A stretch of DNA of 64,000 nucleotides from Aquidulcibacter paucihalophilus (GTDB taxonomy: Bacteria > Pseudomonadota > Alphaproteobacteria > Caulobacterales > Caulobacteraceae), in assembly GCA_030285985.1 (NCBI GenBank), contig CP127384.1, forward strand, positions 2,406,501-2,470,500, given 5' to 3'. This document shows positions 34,316 through 47,705 of the stretch, piece by piece. The notes beneath the pieces are model-generated. The model worked only from the letters and a program-made list of their open reading frames with translations, was not told the DNA's origin and did not search any database. A program made the translations under genes and the position numbers. The stretch's first letter is position 1; each line of letters opens with the position of its first letter.

Positions 34316-34504
34316 TTACAGCGAGACGAGGACGTCCACGGCCGCGCAATCCCGCGGGGCCACGTACAGCAACGCCAGGGCGCGATCCGGGTTCTCGGCC
34401 GCCCACATCGGGCAGGGAGCGTCGAACGCATCGATCAGCGCGGCTGTCGGCGTCGGAATAGCGGTCCGGATGGCGGGCGTATAGGCGGCGGAGTCGAAGG
34501 CCAT
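34316..34504 (-). CDS. Small hypothetical protein upstream of phaC
   Basis: A 62-residue frame starts MAFDSAAYTPAIRTAIP after GAGGA at good spacing and contains CPMWAAENPDRALALLYVAP. I do not recognise it. It is acidic and without membrane segments. It lies 15 bp upstream of phaC on the same strand and is divergent from the LysR gene, so it may be co-transcribed with phaC. It could be spurious, but the RBS and spacing favour a gene. Confidence 0.5.
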   Translation of the reverse strand: MAFDSAAYTPAIRTAIPTPTAALIDAFDAPCPMWAAENPDRALALLYVAPRDCAAVDVLVSL

Positions 34505-34591
34505 GACGGTGTCCTCGGAACGGAGACGTTCGGATGACGGCGATATGCCATGGCTTTTCTGTTCTGACGATGCCAAGATTTGCGCAATCGT

Positions 34592-34607
34592 TGTGCATTT
34601 TTGCACA
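34592..34607. promoter_or_regulatory. Inverted repeat just upstream of the LysR gene
   Basis: TGTGCA-TTTT-TGCACA is a perfect 6-bp inverted repeat 10 bp before the LysR GTG start, abutting its AGGAG RBS. It could be the regulator's own binding site or an RNA hairpin limiting translation. It also lies in the 113-bp region divergent to the small gene before phaC. Confidence 0.5.
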
Positions 34608-34617
34608 GGAGCGGATC

Positions 34618-35517
34618 GTGGCCGACTTCAACTGGAACGACCTGCGCGCCTTTCTGGCCGTCGCCCGAACCGGTCGCCTCACGACGGCGGCGGCGCGCGT
34701 CGGGATGGACCATACGACGGTGGCCCGGCGCATCGCAGCGCTTGAGGACGGACTGGGTGCCCGGCTGTTCGACCGCAGCCCCCAGGGCTACGCCCTGACG
34801 CCCCATGGCGAGCGGCTGATGCCGACCGCCGAGAAGATCGAGAGCCTGACCTTGCTCGCCGCCAGCGAGCTGGGCGAGTCCGACCAGGCCCTGTCCGGCA
34901 CGGTGCGGATCGGCGCGCCTGAAGGGTTCGGAAGCTATGTCCTCGCGCCCCTGATGGCGAAACTGGCGGACCGGCATCCCGGACTGGACATCCAGCTTGT
35001 GGCCATTTCCGGCGTGCTCAGCCTGTCGAAGCGCGAGGCCGATATCGCCGTCACCCTGAGCGCGCCGCGCGAGGGGCGGCTGATCTCGCGCAAACTTACC
35101 GACTACGGCCTCAGCCTCTACGCTGCGCCGGCCTACCTCGACGCCCGCCCGCCGATCCGGACCCGCGCCGACATGGCTGGTCAGCGCTTCATCGGCTATA
35201 TCGGCGACCTGCTCTATGCGCCCGAGCTCGACTATATGCAGGCGCCGGACGTCGACATTCATGTCGCCTTGCAGAGCTCCAACCTGATCGCCCAGCTCCA
35301 GGCCGCCCTCGCCGGCGCGGGCCTGTGCGTCCTTCCGGATTTTATCGCAGCGCGGGAGGCCGGGCTGAGGCGCGTGCTGCCGGACGCCGTCCATCTGGAC
35401 CGCAGCCTGTGGCTGGTGACCCATGCGGATCTCAAGCCCCTGGCCCGCATCCGGGCGGTCACGGCGATGATCGTCGAGGCGGTGAAGGCGGACCGGGCCA
35501 TGTTCACGGGCGGCTGA
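34618..35517 (+). CDS. LysR-family transcription regulator
   Basis: The 299-residue protein has an N-terminal winged helix (FNWNDLRAFLAVARTGRLTTA, ending DHTTVARRIAALE) and a periplasmic-binding-like effector domain (GTVRIGAPEGFGSYVLAP). The GTG start at 34618 follows AGGAG at good spacing; the ATG 28 codons upstream would add non-homologous sequence. It lies 38 bp before the anthraniloyl-CoA operon on the same strand and is a candidate activator of it. Confidence 0.85.
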   Translation: MADFNWNDLRAFLAVARTGRLTTAAARVGMDHTTVARRIAALEDGLGARLFDRSPQGYALTPHGERLMPTAEKIESLTLLAASELGESDQALSGTVRIGAPEGFGSYVLAPLMAKLADRHPGLDIQLVAISGVLSLSKREADIAVTLSAPREGRLISRKLTDYGLSLYAAPAYLDARPPIRTRADMAGQRFIGYIGDLLYAPELDYMQAPDVDIHVALQSSNLIAQLQAALAGAGLCVLPDFIAAREAGLRRVLPDAVHLDRSLWLVTHADLKPLARIRAVTAMIVEAVKADRAMFTGG

Positions 35518-35555
35518 CGCTGGACAACCGGACGGAGTTGTTTCAAGCTTAAAAT

Positions 35556-37849
<2,294 letters not shown>

Positions 37850-37853
<4 letters not shown>

Positions 37854-38611
37854 GACTGACGGGACATCACGCCGTGGTCACAGGCGCCGGCTCGGGCATC
37901 GGCCGGGCGACGGCTGAACGGCTGGCCGAAGCCGGCTGTCAGGTCACCCTGATAGGCCGCCATATCGGCCGCCTGACCGAGACCGCCGACCGCATCGGCG
38001 ACCTCGCTTTTGCGGCCCCCGCTGACGTCACCGACCCCGACATGCTGGCCGCCGCCATCGAGGTTGGCCGCGACCGGTTCGGGCCGATCGATATTCTGGT
38101 CAACAATGCCGGCGCGGCCACCTCGGCCCCCTTCCTCAAGACCGACGCCGACGCCTTCCGCGCCATGCTGGCCCTGAACCTCGAAGCGCCCGCCGAGGCC
38201 GCGCGTCTGGTCCTGCCGGGCATGCTGACCCGTCGCTGGGGCCGGATCGTCAATGTCGCCTCGACCGCTGGGCTGAAGGGCTACCCCTATGTCTCGGCCT
38301 ATGTCGCCGCCAAGCACGGCCTCGTCGGCCTGACCCGCGCCCTGGCTCTGGAGGTCGCCTCGAAGGGCGTCACCGTCAACGCCGTCTGCCCCGGCTTCAC
38401 CGACACGGACCTGGTCGCCCGATCGGTCGAGGCGATCACCGGCAAGACCGGCCGCAGCGAGGAAGAAGCCCGCGCGGCCCTCGCCGCTTCCAACCCCCAG
38501 GGGCGGCTGATCACCCCGGACGAGGTCGCACAGACCATCGTCTGGCTGTGCGGCGAGGGTGCCTCGGGCCTCAACGGGGCAGCGGTCCCCGTCGCCGGCG
38601 GCGAGCTGTGA
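37850..38611 (+). CDS. SDR-family 3-hydroxyacyl-CoA dehydrogenase
   Basis: The 253-residue classical SDR has [10 protein letters not shown] at residues 11-20, NNAG, the catalytic Ser in [11 protein letters not shown]-x3-K in SAYVAAKHG, and [10 protein letters not shown]. It overlaps the monooxygenase gene by 4 bp (ATGA). In this operon it probably oxidises a hydroxyacyl-CoA made during the beta-oxidation-like steps after ring reduction. The exact intermediate is not defined by sequence. Confidence 0.85.
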
Positions 38612-39111
38612 GCGCCGCCGTCGCCTCGCTGCCGGATCGGCTGGGCGGTGCTCCGGACGGCAAGCGGTCGCTGAGGCTATGGCTGCGGTTGCTGACCTGC
38701 TCGACCCGGATCGAACAGACCGTATCCCAGCGGCTCCGCGACGAATTCGGCTCCACCCTGCCGCGCTTCGACATGCTGTCTGCACTCGACCGCGCGGGTG
38801 ATGCCGGCCTGACCATGGGCGAGGCCGCGGGCATGCTGATGGTGTCCAATGGCAACGTCACCGGCCTCGCCGCCCGGCTCAAGGCCGACGGCCTGATCGA
38901 GGCCATGGCCGGCGCCGATCGACGCGTTCAGCGCGTCCGCCTGACGCCGCTGGGCCAGACCCGTTTCACCGCCATGGCCTGTGCGCATGAGCGCTGGATC
39001 GAAGCCCTGTTCGCCGACCTGAGCACCACCGAGGCCGACGACCTGACCCGCCTGCTGGAGCGTACAAAGCGGTCGCTCCACGCCACCACCCACGAGGAGC
39101 TGAACGGATGA
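38608..39111 (+). CDS. MarR-family regulator inside the anthranilate operon
   Basis: The 167-residue winged-helix protein has [41 protein letters not shown] and the wing [14 protein letters not shown]. The GTG start (38608) overlaps the SDR stop as GTGA, so it is co-translated with the enzymes. MarR regulators of aryl-CoA pathways often respond to the CoA thioester, which is a likely but unproven ligand here. Confidence 0.88.
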   Translation: MSAAVASLPDRLGGAPDGKRSLRLWLRLLTCSTRIEQTVSQRLRDEFGSTLPRFDMLSALDRAGDAGLTMGEAAGMLMVSNGNVTGLAARLKADGLIEAMAGADRRVQRVRLTPLGQTRFTAMACAHERWIEALFADLSTTEADDLTRLLERTKRSLHATTHEELNG

Positions 39112-39920
39112 AGGCGCGTGACTACAAGGCGGCCCATTTCCTCTGGTCGGTCGATGACGACGGCGTCGCGACCCTGACCTTGAACCGGCCCGAGCGAAAG
39201 AACCCGCTGACGTTCGAATCCTATGCCGAGATGCGCGATCTGTTCCGCGCCCTGATCCACGCCGACGACTGCAAGGTTGTGATCGTCACGGGCGCGGGCG
39301 GCAATTTCTCGTCCGGCGGCGATGTGCATGAGATCATCGGCCCGTTGACCGAAATGGACATGCCGGCCCTGCTGAACTTCACCCGCATGACCGGTGATCT
39401 GGTCAAGGCGATGCGCGCCTGCCCCCAGCCTGTCATCGCGGCGCTGGACGGCGTCTGTGTCGGGGCCGGTGCCATCATGGCCATGGCCTCGGACCTGCGC
39501 ATCGCCACGCCGCGGACGAAGACGGCCTTCCTGTTCACCCGGGTCGGCCTGGCCGGCTGCGACATGGGGGCCTGCGCCATCCTTCCCCGCCAGATCGGTC
39601 AGGGCCGGGCGTCGGAGCTGCTGTTCACCGGCCGGGTCATGACCGCCGATGAAGGCGAGCGCTGGGGCTTCCACAATCGCGTCGTCGAGGGCGAGGCCCT
39701 GATGGAGACGGCGGTGGAACTGGCCCGTTCGCTGGCGAAGGGGCCCACCTTCGCCCACGGCATCACCAAGAACCAGCTCAACGTGGAATGGGACATGAGC
39801 CTGGACGCCGCCATCGAGTCCGAGGCCCAGGCCCAGGCCATCTGCATGAAGACGAACGACTTCCGCCGCGCCTATGAGGCCTTCGCCGCCAGGCGCGAGC
39901 CGGTGTTCGAGGGGAACTGA
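39108..39920 (+). CDS. Enoyl-CoA hydratase/isomerase family protein
   Basis: The 270-residue crotonase-fold protein has [15 protein letters not shown], the oxyanion-hole segment [12 protein letters not shown], and [19 protein letters not shown]. Catalytic-position residues are in [19 protein letters not shown], where the usual Glu residues are not obvious; ring-opening or isomerase activity is possible. It overlaps the MarR gene by 4 bp. Likely step: hydration or ring cleavage downstream of 2-aminobenzoyl-CoA. Confidence 0.85.
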   Translation: MKARDYKAAHFLWSVDDDGVATLTLNRPERKNPLTFESYAEMRDLFRALIHADDCKVVIVTGAGGNFSSGGDVHEIIGPLTEMDMPALLNFTRMTGDLVKAMRACPQPVIAALDGVCVGAGAIMAMASDLRIATPRTKTAFLFTRVGLAGCDMGACAILPRQIGQGRASELLFTGRVMTADEGERWGFHNRVVEGEALMETAVELARSLAKGPTFAHGITKNQLNVEWDMSLDAAIESEAQAQAICMKTNDFRRAYEAFAARREPVFEGN

Positions 39921-39921
39921 G

Positions 39922-41094
39922 ATGGGCGACCGGACCTTCCTCGACTGGCCCTTTTTCGACGACCACCACCGCGCCTTTGCGGCCGGGCTGGACGCGTGGG
40001 TCAGCGACACGGACGCCATGGGCCTGCACGGCGACCACGACCTCGACGGCGATTGCCGCACGATCCTGAAGGCGCTGGCCGAGGGCGGCTGGCTGAACAA
40101 CGCGGTGCCCGACGCGAACGGCAAGCTGGACGTCCGAACCCTGTGCCTGACGCGCGAGACCCTCTCCCGACGCTCCGGTCTGGCCGACTTCGTCTTCGCC
40201 ATGCAGGGTCTCGGCTCCGGCCCGATCAGCCTGTTCGGCACGGAGGCCCAGAAAGCCCGCTGGCTGCCGGGCGTGGCCGCGGGCGAAACCATCGCCGCCT
40301 TCGCCCTGTCCGAGCCCGATGCCGGTTCGGACGTCGCCGCCCTGTCGACCAGCGCGCGCCGGGACGGCGACGGCTGGGTGCTGGACGGAACCAAGACCTT
40401 CATCTCCAACGGCGGTCTGGCCGATCGCTACACCGTCTTCGCCCGCACCGGTGAGGGGCCTGGTGCCAGGGGGCTGAGCGCCTTCGTGGTCGATGCGGAC
40501 ACGCCCGGTTTCGAGGTCGTCGAGCGCATCCCCCTGATGGCCCCTCATCCGCTGGCGACCATCCGCTTCAACGCCTGCCGCCTCGACGGCGACCGCCTGC
40601 TGGGACAGCCGGGCGACGGCTTCCGCATCGCCATGGCCACGCTGGACGTGTTCCGCTCGACCGTCGCCGCCGCCGCCCTCGGCTTCTCCCGCCGCGCCTT
40701 CGACGAGGCCGCGAGCCGCACGGTCTCCCGCCAGCTGTTCGGCGCACCGATGAGCGACCTGCAGCTGGTGCAGGCGTCGCTGGCGGACATGGCCTTGAAG
40801 ATCGATGCCTCGGCCCTGCTGATCTACCGCGCCGCCTGGCTCAAGGATCAGGGCGCGCCGCGGGTCACCCGCGAGGCCGCCATGGCCAAGCTCTACGCCA
40901 CCGACGAGGCGCAGGCCGTCATCGACGCCGCCGTCCAGCTGTTCGGCGGCCTCGGCGTGGTTTCGGGCCACCCGGTCGAGCGGCTCTATCGCGAGGTCCG
41001 CGCCCTGCGGATCTATGAAGGCGCGTCCGAGGTGCAGAAGATCGTCATCGCCCGGCAGGCGCTGGCGGCCATGGCGGGCGGTGCCCATGGGTGA
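39922..41094 (+). CDS. Acyl-CoA dehydrogenase
   Basis: The 390-residue flavoprotein has the acyl-CoA dehydrogenase motifs [33 protein letters not shown] and the C-terminal [20 protein letters not shown], then [15 protein letters not shown]. It should introduce a double bond in a CoA-bound intermediate. The ATG at 39922 is 1 bp after the hydratase stop. Its end overlaps the CoA-ligase start by 8 bp. Confidence 0.9.
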   Translation: MGDRTFLDWPFFDDHHRAFAAGLDAWVSDTDAMGLHGDHDLDGDCRTILKALAEGGWLNNAVPDANGKLDVRTLCLTRETLSRRSGLADFVFAMQGLGSGPISLFGTEAQKARWLPGVAAGETIAAFALSEPDAGSDVAALSTSARRDGDGWVLDGTKTFISNGGLADRYTVFARTGEGPGARGLSAFVVDADTPGFEVVERIPLMAPHPLATIRFNACRLDGDRLLGQPGDGFRIAMATLDVFRSTVAAAALGFSRRAFDEAASRTVSRQLFGAPMSDLQLVQASLADMALKIDASALLIYRAAWLKDQGAPRVTREAAMAKLYATDEAQAVIDAAVQLFGGLGVVSGHPVERLYREVRALRIYEGASEVQKIVIARQALAAMAGGAHG

Positions 41095-42691
41095 GACGTC
41101 CCACATCGACCGGTTCGTACTCGATCACCTGCCGCCGCTGGAGCAGCAACCCGACCTGATCTTCAACCTGCCGGAACTCGCCTATCCCGAGCGCCTCAAC
41201 GCCGCCGCCGAATTGCTGCGCCGGGCCATCCAGACCGCCGGGTCCGACGCGCGCGCCCTGATCGATTCCGATCACGAATTCTCCTGGGCCCGGGTCGACG
41301 CCATTTCAGGCCGGATGGCCCAGGTGCTGGTCGAACAGATGGGGCTGGTGCCCGGTAATCGCGTCCTGCTGCACGGCCCGAACTCGGCCTGGACCGTGCT
41401 GGCATGGTTTGCGATCCTGAAAGCCGGCGGCGTGGTCGTGGCCACCATGCCGATGCTCCGCGCCGCCGAACTGGCGACCGTGATCGACAAGGCGAAGATC
41501 AGCCATGCCCTGGTCTATGCCTCACTGGCCGAAGCCGTGACCGAAGCCCGGGCCGCGACGCCATCGCTGACGCAGGTCATGGACTCAGCCGCCCTGCAGA
41601 AGGCCGCACAGGCCCTGCCACAGGGCTTCCGCTTCGACGCGGTCGACACGGCCGCCGAGGATCCCGCCCTGATCGCCTTCACCTCGGGCACCACCGGCAA
41701 GCCCAAGGGCTGCATCCATTTCCATCGCGACATCCTCGCCATGGCCGACACCTTCGCCCGCCACGTCGTCGGCCTGACCAAGGATGACGTCGCCGTCGGC
41801 ACGCCGCCGATCGCCTTCACCTTCGGCCTCGGCGGGCTGGTGGTCTTCCCCGCCGCCGTCGGCGCTACAACCGCTTTTGCCCCCCGGCCCGGCTTCGACG
41901 CCCTGGCCGAGACCATCGTCCGTCACAAGGCGACCGCCCTGTTCACCGCCCCGACCGGCTACCGCGCGCTGCTGAAGCTGACGGGCGAGCACGACCTCTC
42001 GAGCCTGCGCACCTGCGTCTCGGCCGGCGAGACCCTGCCCGCAGCAACCTCGGACGCCTGGCACGCAGCAACCGGCGTCCGGATCATCGACGGGATCGGC
42101 TCGACCGAGATGATCCACGTCTTCATCTCGGCCAGCGGGGACGCCATCCGGCCCGGTGCCACCGGCAGGGCCGTGCCCGGCTATGAAGCGCGCATTATCG
42201 ACGCCGAAGGCCGCCCCCTCCCGGCGGGCGAAACCGGCCGCCTGGCGGTCCGCGGACCGACCGGCTGCCGCTATCTCGCCGACGGCCGGCAGGCCGCCTA
42301 TGTCCAGGACGGCTGGAACCTGACCGGCGACGTCTACCGGCTCGATGAGGACGGCTATTTCTGGTTCGTGGCCCGCGCCGACGACATGATCATCTCGTCC
42401 GGCTACAACATCGGTGCGCCCGAGGTGGAGAACGCCCTGCTTCGCCACCCCGCCGTGGCCGAGGCGGCGGTCATCGGCGCCCCCGATCCCGAACGGGGCC
42501 AGATCGTGAAGGCCTTTGTGATCCTGAACGCCGGCCACGCCGCCTCGGACAACCTGAGAACCGCGCTGCAGGACCATGTGAAGACCGTGATCGCCCCCTA
42601 CAAATACCCGCGCGCCCTCGATTTCGTGGACGCCCTGCCCAAGACCCAGACCGGCAAGCTGCAGCGCTTCCGCCTGAAGGCCGACGCATGA
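41087..42691 (+). CDS. 2-aminobenzoate-CoA ligase (benzoate-CoA ligase family)
   Basis: The 534-residue AMP-forming ligase has the signature N-terminus [20 protein letters not shown] and [13 protein letters not shown], typical of 2-aminobenzoate-CoA ligases. The core has [43 protein letters not shown] and the A10 lysine in [10 protein letters not shown]. It activates anthranilate (or a close aryl acid) to the CoA ester used by the monooxygenase. The ATG overlaps the dehydrogenase end. Confidence 0.9.
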   Translation: MGETSHIDRFVLDHLPPLEQQPDLIFNLPELAYPERLNAAAELLRRAIQTAGSDARALIDSDHEFSWARVDAISGRMAQVLVEQMGLVPGNRVLLHGPNSAWTVLAWFAILKAGGVVVATMPMLRAAELATVIDKAKISHALVYASLAEAVTEARAATPSLTQVMDSAALQKAAQALPQGFRFDAVDTAAEDPALIAFTSGTTGKPKGCIHFHRDILAMADTFARHVVGLTKDDVAVGTPPIAFTFGLGGLVVFPAAVGATTAFAPRPGFDALAETIVRHKATALFTAPTGYRALLKLTGEHDLSSLRTCVSAGETLPAATSDAWHAATGVRIIDGIGSTEMIHVFISASGDAIRPGATGRAVPGYEARIIDAEGRPLPAGETGRLAVRGPTGCRYLADGRQAAYVQDGWNLTGDVYRLDEDGYFWFVARADDMIISSGYNIGAPEVENALLRHPAVAEAAVIGAPDPERGQIVKAFVILNAGHAASDNLRTALQDHVKTVIAPYKYPRALDFVDALPKTQTGKLQRFRLKADA

Positions 42692-43110
42692 GCGGCCGGA
42701 TCTTTACCACCGAACGGCGCGTGCGCTTTGCCGACTGCGACGCCGCCGGGATCGTCTTCTTCCCGCGCTATTTCGAGATGCTGAACGGCGTGGTCGAGGA
42801 CTGGTTCGCCGGGCCGCTGGACGCCTCCTTCCGCGAACTGCACGTCAACCGCCATGTCAGCGTCCCGACCGCCGCCGTCGAGGCCCGCTTCATCGCCCCG
42901 TCACGGCTGGAAGACGAACTGACCTTCGCCCTGACCGTCACGAAACTGGGCGGTGCCTCCTGCGGCCTTCGCCACCGGATCGCCGGCGGCGGCGCCCTGC
43001 GGTTCGAGGCGACCCAGACGATCGTCTACGTCGGTGCCTCGCTGAAGCCCGAGCCCTGGCCAGACGCCCTGCGCGCCCGCATCGCGCCCTATCTGGAGAC
43101 CGCCGAATGA
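42688..43110 (+). CDS. 4HBT-family acyl-CoA thioesterase
   Basis: The 140-residue hotdog-fold protein has RFADCDAAGIVFFPRYFEML, the 4-hydroxybenzoyl-CoA thioesterase motif with the catalytic Asp. It may hydrolyse trapped or wrong CoA esters and recycle CoA. It is coupled to both neighbours by ATGA overlaps. Confidence 0.9.
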   Translation: MSGRIFTTERRVRFADCDAAGIVFFPRYFEMLNGVVEDWFAGPLDASFRELHVNRHVSVPTAAVEARFIAPSRLEDELTFALTVTKLGGASCGLRHRIAGGGALRFEATQTIVYVGASLKPEPWPDALRARIAPYLETAE

Positions 43111-43502
43111 ACCGCGTCCTGCTGCCGGAAGGCTGGCCGCGCCCGAAGGGCTATTCCAACGGCGTCGAGGCGACCGGCCGAATGGTCTTCGTCGCCGGCC
43201 AGATCGGCTGGACGCCCGAAGGGGTTTTTGTCGAGACGGGGTTCGCCGGCCAGTTCCGCCAGACCATCGAGAATACCCTTGCCGTCCTCGCAGAGGCCGG
43301 TGCCGGCCCCGCGCACATCGTCCGGATGACCTGGTACGTCGTCGACAAGCGCGAATACCTCGCCGCCCTGCGCGAAATCGGCGCGGCCTGGCGCGAGCTG
43401 ATCGGACCACACTACCCCGCCATGGCGGTGGTCGAGGTCAAGGGATTGATCGAGGACGCCGCCCGGATCGAGATCGAGACCACCGCCGTCGTCCCCGCGT
43501 GA
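43107..43502 (+). CDS. RidA/YjgF-family enamine/imine deaminase
   Basis: The 131-residue protein has GYSNGVEATGRMVFVAGQIGW, QTIENTLAVLAEAGAGPAHI and the C-terminal RIEIETTAVV of RidA proteins. Family members hydrolyse reactive enamines or imines. That fits an operon that must release ammonia from an amino-substituted ring product. It is the last gene of the operon, coupled by ATGA. Confidence 0.88.
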   Translation: MNRVLLPEGWPRPKGYSNGVEATGRMVFVAGQIGWTPEGVFVETGFAGQFRQTIENTLAVLAEAGAGPAHIVRMTWYVVDKREYLAALREIGAAWRELIGPHYPAMAVVEVKGLIEDAARIEIETTAVVPA

Positions 43503-43540
43503 GACTTGGCGCCGCGCGATTCCGGGGCCACAGCTAGACG

Positions 43541-44446
43541 ATGCGGCTGCACGACGACGTCCTCGGCTCTCTCGAAGCCGAGGCCATTCACATCTTCCGG
43601 GAGGTCGTCGCCGAATGCGAGCGGCCGGTGATGCTGTTCTCAGGCGGCAAGGACTCCGCCGTCCTGTTGCATCTGGCGCGAAAGGCCTTCTTCCCGGCTC
43701 CGCCGCCCTTCCCCCTCCTGCACGTCGATACGACGTGGAAATTCCGCGAGATGTACGCCTTCAGGGATCAGGCCGCAGCGGCGGCAGGCATGCCCCTGCT
43801 GGTCCATCGCAATCCCGAAGCCGAGGCCGACGGGATCAATCCGTTCGATCACGGTGCGAGCGTCCATACCGATCTGTGGAAGACCCAGGGGCTGAAACAG
43901 GCACTGGACGCCGGCCGGTTCGATGCGGCCTTCGGCGGCGCACGGCGCGACGAGGAGAAGAGCCGGGCCAAGGAGCGGATCGTCTCGGTCCGGACGGCGG
44001 CGCACGGCTGGGATCCCAAACGACAGCGGCCCGAGCTCTGGAGCCTCTACAATACCCGCCTGAATACGGGTGAGTCCGTGCGGGTCTTCCCCTTGTCGAA
44101 CTGGATTGAACTGGACGTCTGGCGTTACATCCAGCGCGAAAACATCGCCCTGCCTTCCCTCTATTTCGCGGCGGATCGGCCGGTGATCGAGCGTGACGGG
44201 GCGCTGCTCATGCTCGATGACGACCGTATGCCGTTGAGACCCGGCGAACAGGCGCAGATGCGCCGCGTCCGGTTCCGGACCCTGGGCTGCTGGCCTCTGA
44301 CCGCGGCGGTCGACAGCGAAGCGGACACACTGGAGGCGGTTGTTCGCGAAGTGCGGGACGCCTCCGTGTCCGAACGGCAAGGCCGGGCCATCGACCACGA
44401 TCCGTCGGCCTCGATGGAGCGGAAGAAGCGCGAGGGCTATTTCTGA
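43541..44446 (+). CDS. cysD: Sulfate adenylyltransferase subunit 2
   Basis: The 301-residue protein has the PP-loop [47 protein letters not shown] and RYRTLGC-type [14 protein letters not shown]. With CysN it makes adenosine 5'-phosphosulfate from ATP and sulfate. It overlaps cysNC as TGATG, so the two are co-translated. A 38-bp gap separates it from the preceding operon. Confidence 0.95.
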   Translation: MRLHDDVLGSLEAEAIHIFREVVAECERPVMLFSGGKDSAVLLHLARKAFFPAPPPFPLLHVDTTWKFREMYAFRDQAAAAAGMPLLVHRNPEAEADGINPFDHGASVHTDLWKTQGLKQALDAGRFDAAFGGARRDEEKSRAKERIVSVRTAAHGWDPKRQRPELWSLYNTRLNTGESVRVFPLSNWIELDVWRYIQRENIALPSLYFAADRPVIERDGALLMLDDDRMPLRPGEQAQMRRVRFRTLGCWPLTAAVDSEADTLEAVVREVRDASVSERQGRAIDHDPSASMERKKREGYF

Positions 44447-46296
44447 TGCCGCCGCTCCCCGACACCGGACCGAAGGAACTCGTCCGCCTGATCACCTGCG
44501 GTTCGGTCGACGACGGCAAGTCGACCCTGATCGGCCGCCTGCTGTTCGACGCCGGAGCCATCCCGACCGACCAGATCGCGGCCCTGCCCGATCTCGACGG
44601 TGCCCCGGATATGTCCTTTCTCGTGGACGGCCTGTCCGCCGAGCGCGAGCAGGGCATCACCATCGACGTCGCCTATCGCTTCTTCGACATCGGCGAGCGC
44701 CGCTTCGTCCTGGCCGACACCCCGGGCCACGAGCAGTACACGCGCAACATGGTCACCGCCGCCTCGACCGCGGACCTGGCCATCGTGCTGGTCGATGCGC
44801 GCAAGGGCCTGCTGACCCAGACGCGGCGGCACAGCCGGCTGCTGGCGCTGCTTGGCGTCCGCCGGGTCGTGCTGGCCGTGAACAAGATGGATCTCGTCGA
44901 AGGCTCGCAGGCGCGTTTCGACGTCATCGTCGATGACTATCGCGCTTTCGCCGGGCAGATCGGCCTGACCGATGTGACCGCCATCCCGACCTGTGCGCGC
45001 ACGGGCGGCAACGTCTCTTCGGCGGATGGCCGTATGCCCTGGTACAACGGGCCCGACCTGATGACCTGTCTGCGGACGGTCCATCTGGCCGAGGCAGCGC
45101 CGGCACCGATGCGCATGACCGTCCAGGGCGTCAGCCGCCCCCACGCCGACTTCCGCGGCTTCGCGGGCCGGATCTTGGCCGGCTCGGCCCGTCCGGGCGA
45201 CGCCGTACGTATTCTGCCGTCAGGCGTCAGCGCCCGGATCGAGCGCATCGTCACCCTGGACGGCGACCTCGACCAGGCCGACGCGGGCCAGTCCGTGACC
45301 CTGACCCTCACGCCAGACGTGGATGTCTCGCGCGGCAATCTGATCGCCGCCGCCGGGGCTCCCCCGGAGGTCGCGGACCAGTTCGAGGCCCATCTGGTCT
45401 GGATGTCCGAACGCCCCCTGCTGCCGGGCCGCTCCTACTGGCTCAAGCTGGGTGCCGAGACGATCGGGGCGCGGATCAGCGATCTCAAGCACAAGGTCAA
45501 TGTCGATACCGGCGAGATGCTGGCCGCCCCGACCCTGGCCCTGAACGACATCGGCCTGTGCACCCTGGCGCTCGACGCCCCCGTCGCCTTCGAGCCCTAT
45601 GCGCTGAACCGCGACCTCGGCGGCTTCATCCTGATCGACCGGATGACGAACGAGACCGCCGGCGCCGGCATGATCCGTTTCGCCCTGCGTCGGGCGGCAA
45701 ACATTCATCCGCAGGCCCTGACCGTCAGCCGGGCCGACCGCGCAGCGCTCAAACGCCAGTCGCCGCTGGTGCTCTGGTTCACCGGCCTGTCCGGCGCGGG
45801 CAAGTCCACCATCGCCGACCGCGTCGAGCAGCGCCTGCTCGCCGAGGGCCTCCACTCGGTGATGCTGGACGGCGACAACGTGCGTCACGGGCTGAACCGG
45901 GACCTCGGCTTCACGGACGCCGACCGCGTCGAGAACATCCGACGGGTGGCCGAGGTGGCGCGGCTGATGACGGACGCGGGCCTCATCGTGCTGGTCTCCT
46001 TCATCTCGCCCTTCCGCGAGGAACGACGGATGGCGCGCGAGCGGATGGAGCCGGGCGAGTTCCTCGAGATCTTCATCGACGTCCCGCTGGAGGTCGCGGA
46101 GGCGCGGGACGTGAAGGGGCTCTACGCCAAGGCGCGGGCCGGGCAGTTGAGCCATTTCACGGGCATTGACAGCCCCTATGAGGCGCCGGAAGCGCCGGAC
46201 CTGCGGATCGACGCGGCCGGCTGTTCGGTCGATGAGGCAGCGGATCGCATCATCGCCCTCGTCCATGCGGCCCAGGCGACCCGAGCCGCGGACTGA
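44446..46296 (+). CDS. cysNC: Fused sulfate adenylyltransferase GTPase subunit and APS kinase (CysN-CysC)
   Basis: The 616-residue fusion begins with an EF-Tu-like GTPase ([34 protein letters not shown]), has beta-barrel domains to about residue 430, then APS kinase ([16 protein letters not shown] near 445; [15 protein letters not shown]). It makes APS and phosphorylates it to PAPS. The fusion is common in alphaproteobacteria. No cysH or cysI is in the window. Confidence 0.95.
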   Translation: MPPLPDTGPKELVRLITCGSVDDGKSTLIGRLLFDAGAIPTDQIAALPDLDGAPDMSFLVDGLSAEREQGITIDVAYRFFDIGERRFVLADTPGHEQYTRNMVTAASTADLAIVLVDARKGLLTQTRRHSRLLALLGVRRVVLAVNKMDLVEGSQARFDVIVDDYRAFAGQIGLTDVTAIPTCARTGGNVSSADGRMPWYNGPDLMTCLRTVHLAEAAPAPMRMTVQGVSRPHADFRGFAGRILAGSARPGDAVRILPSGVSARIERIVTLDGDLDQADAGQSVTLTLTPDVDVSRGNLIAAAGAPPEVADQFEAHLVWMSERPLLPGRSYWLKLGAETIGARISDLKHKVNVDTGEMLAAPTLALNDIGLCTLALDAPVAFEPYALNRDLGGFILIDRMTNETAGAGMIRFALRRAANIHPQALTVSRADRAALKRQSPLVLWFTGLSGAGKSTIADRVEQRLLAEGLHSVMLDGDNVRHGLNRDLGFTDADRVENIRRVAEVARLMTDAGLIVLVSFISPFREERRMARERMEPGEFLEIFIDVPLEVAEARDVKGLYAKARAGQLSHFTGIDSPYEAPEAPDLRIDAAGCSVDEAADRIIALVHAAQATRAAD

Positions 46297-46300
46297 GGGG

Positions 46301-47620
46301 TCAGGCGGCGTACTCGGTCACTGTCATCGTCGCCTCCAGAGACACCGCCCGTACCGGCGGCCGCTGCTCTTCGGGCCGCAGGTCCTGGGCTGTCGATACG
46401 ATCGCCAGCGGCCCGGTCGTCAGCCTGGCCAGCTGGACCACCGCGCTGTCGAAGGTGAAGACATGGGCGTAGTCGCCGTGCCCGCTATGGCCCGCGTGCG
46501 CGTCATCCTCGCCGCCGCCGAAATGGACGAACGTCGGGGAGACGCCCAGATCCACGCGGCCCTTCGCAGCGAACACGCTGGTGGCCATGCCGCGACCGGT
46601 CAGGTTCTCCGACCGCTCATAGGCAACGACCCCGGTCCCCTCGACCGTCACCCGGCCGGGAGCCTCGCGGAGCAGGCGGACGATCTCGGCGGGTAGCTCC
46701 AGCCGGACCGAGCCGTCCGTGGAATCAGCATCGACCCGGATGGAGACCTCGCTGGTCGACACGGGCGGTCCGCCGAGCGCCCCCGGCGGAAGGGCGAAGA
46801 CCAGGGGCGCATAGAGGGCGTCGTAGCGATAACCCAGACCCCGGGTGGAGGTGATGCGCGACGCGACCCACCGTCCGGTCTGCCGGCCGTCGGGACCGGT
46901 GAAGCCCGACATGGAGACGTCCTTCCACGGCCGCGGATACGCCAGGTCGCCGTTCTTCTGGTGCCAGGTCGCCCAGACCCGGTCGACGTTGCAGTGGTGC
47001 AGCCAGAAGACGGGGTCCAGCGCCGCCGTGCGGGTGCTTCCCATATAGCCGCCGACCAGCATGTGGATGATGTTGTGGCCATAGGCCTCGACCCGGCCCG
47101 CGGCGCGCTCGCGACCGCAGAAGGCGTCGAAATTGTCGTCCGAAACACGGGCCACATCGCGGCTCTGGGCGAAGCGGGCCTTCTGGAAATCGAGGGTCTC
47201 GGCCGCCGGATCGCGCTGACGCTCATAGAGCGGCGACGTCGGGTCCAGCACCCACGGCGGCAGGAACCGGTCCACCTGCCAGTCCCAGTAGGGCATGGCG
47301 AAATTGGCGTGGCCGGTCACCTGGGCGATGATCCGCTCCATGTGGGCGACCTGCAGCCGGTGCCAGGGCAGGAAACGCCAGTTGCCGTGCTCGGCGCGCT
47401 GGGCGTGGAGGCGGTTCTGGGCCTCCCATGAGAGGGCGTCCGAGCGGCGCTTCATCAGTTTGACGCCCTCGGCGAAGGCGAGGATGTCGTCGTCGGCGGA
47501 GCTCAGGGAAGAGGCGGCCTTGCGGACGCGCCGGGCGTCCTGCGCCCAGGCCTCGCCAGTCGCCAGGGCCGTCATCAGGCCGCCTGCGCCGGCCAGCGCG
47601 CCTCGTCGGTTGAGCAACAT
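46301..47620 (-). CDS. Tyrosinase-family type-3 copper oxidase, exported
   Basis: The 439-residue protein has a Tat-like signal (NRRGALAGAGG, cleavage near AWA-QD). The CuA site includes LHAQRAEHGNWRFLPWHR and the CuB site HNIIHMLVGG with DPVFWLHHCNVDRVW, the standard six-His pattern. It oxidises phenols to quinones and may form melanin-like products. A C-terminal beta domain holds a His-rich DAHAGHSGHGDYAH segment that could be a copper-binding loop. Convergent with cysNC (4-bp gap). Tat export suits a folded copper protein. Confidence 0.9.
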   Translation of the reverse strand: MLLNRRGALAGAGGLMTALATGEAWAQDARRVRKAASSLSSADDDILAFAEGVKLMKRRSDALSWEAQNRLHAQRAEHGNWRFLPWHRLQVAHMERIIAQVTGHANFAMPYWDWQVDRFLPPWVLDPTSPLYERQRDPAAETLDFQKARFAQSRDVARVSDDNFDAFCGRERAAGRVEAYGHNIIHMLVGGYMGSTRTAALDPVFWLHHCNVDRVWATWHQKNGDLAYPRPWKDVSMSGFTGPDGRQTGRWVASRITSTRGLGYRYDALYAPLVFALPPGALGGPPVSTSEVSIRVDADSTDGSVRLELPAEIVRLLREAPGRVTVEGTGVVAYERSENLTGRGMATSVFAAKGRVDLGVSPTFVHFGGGEDDAHAGHSGHGDYAHVFTFDSAVVQLARLTTGPLAIVSTAQDLRPEEQRPPVRAVSLEATMTVTEYAA

Positions 47621-47705
47621 CGATCGGCCCCCGCCTCACATAGCCGCGTTACGCTTTCAGACCCCCGCCCGTCTGTCCATCGCCATCACCCGCAGGTTGA
47701 CGGGC

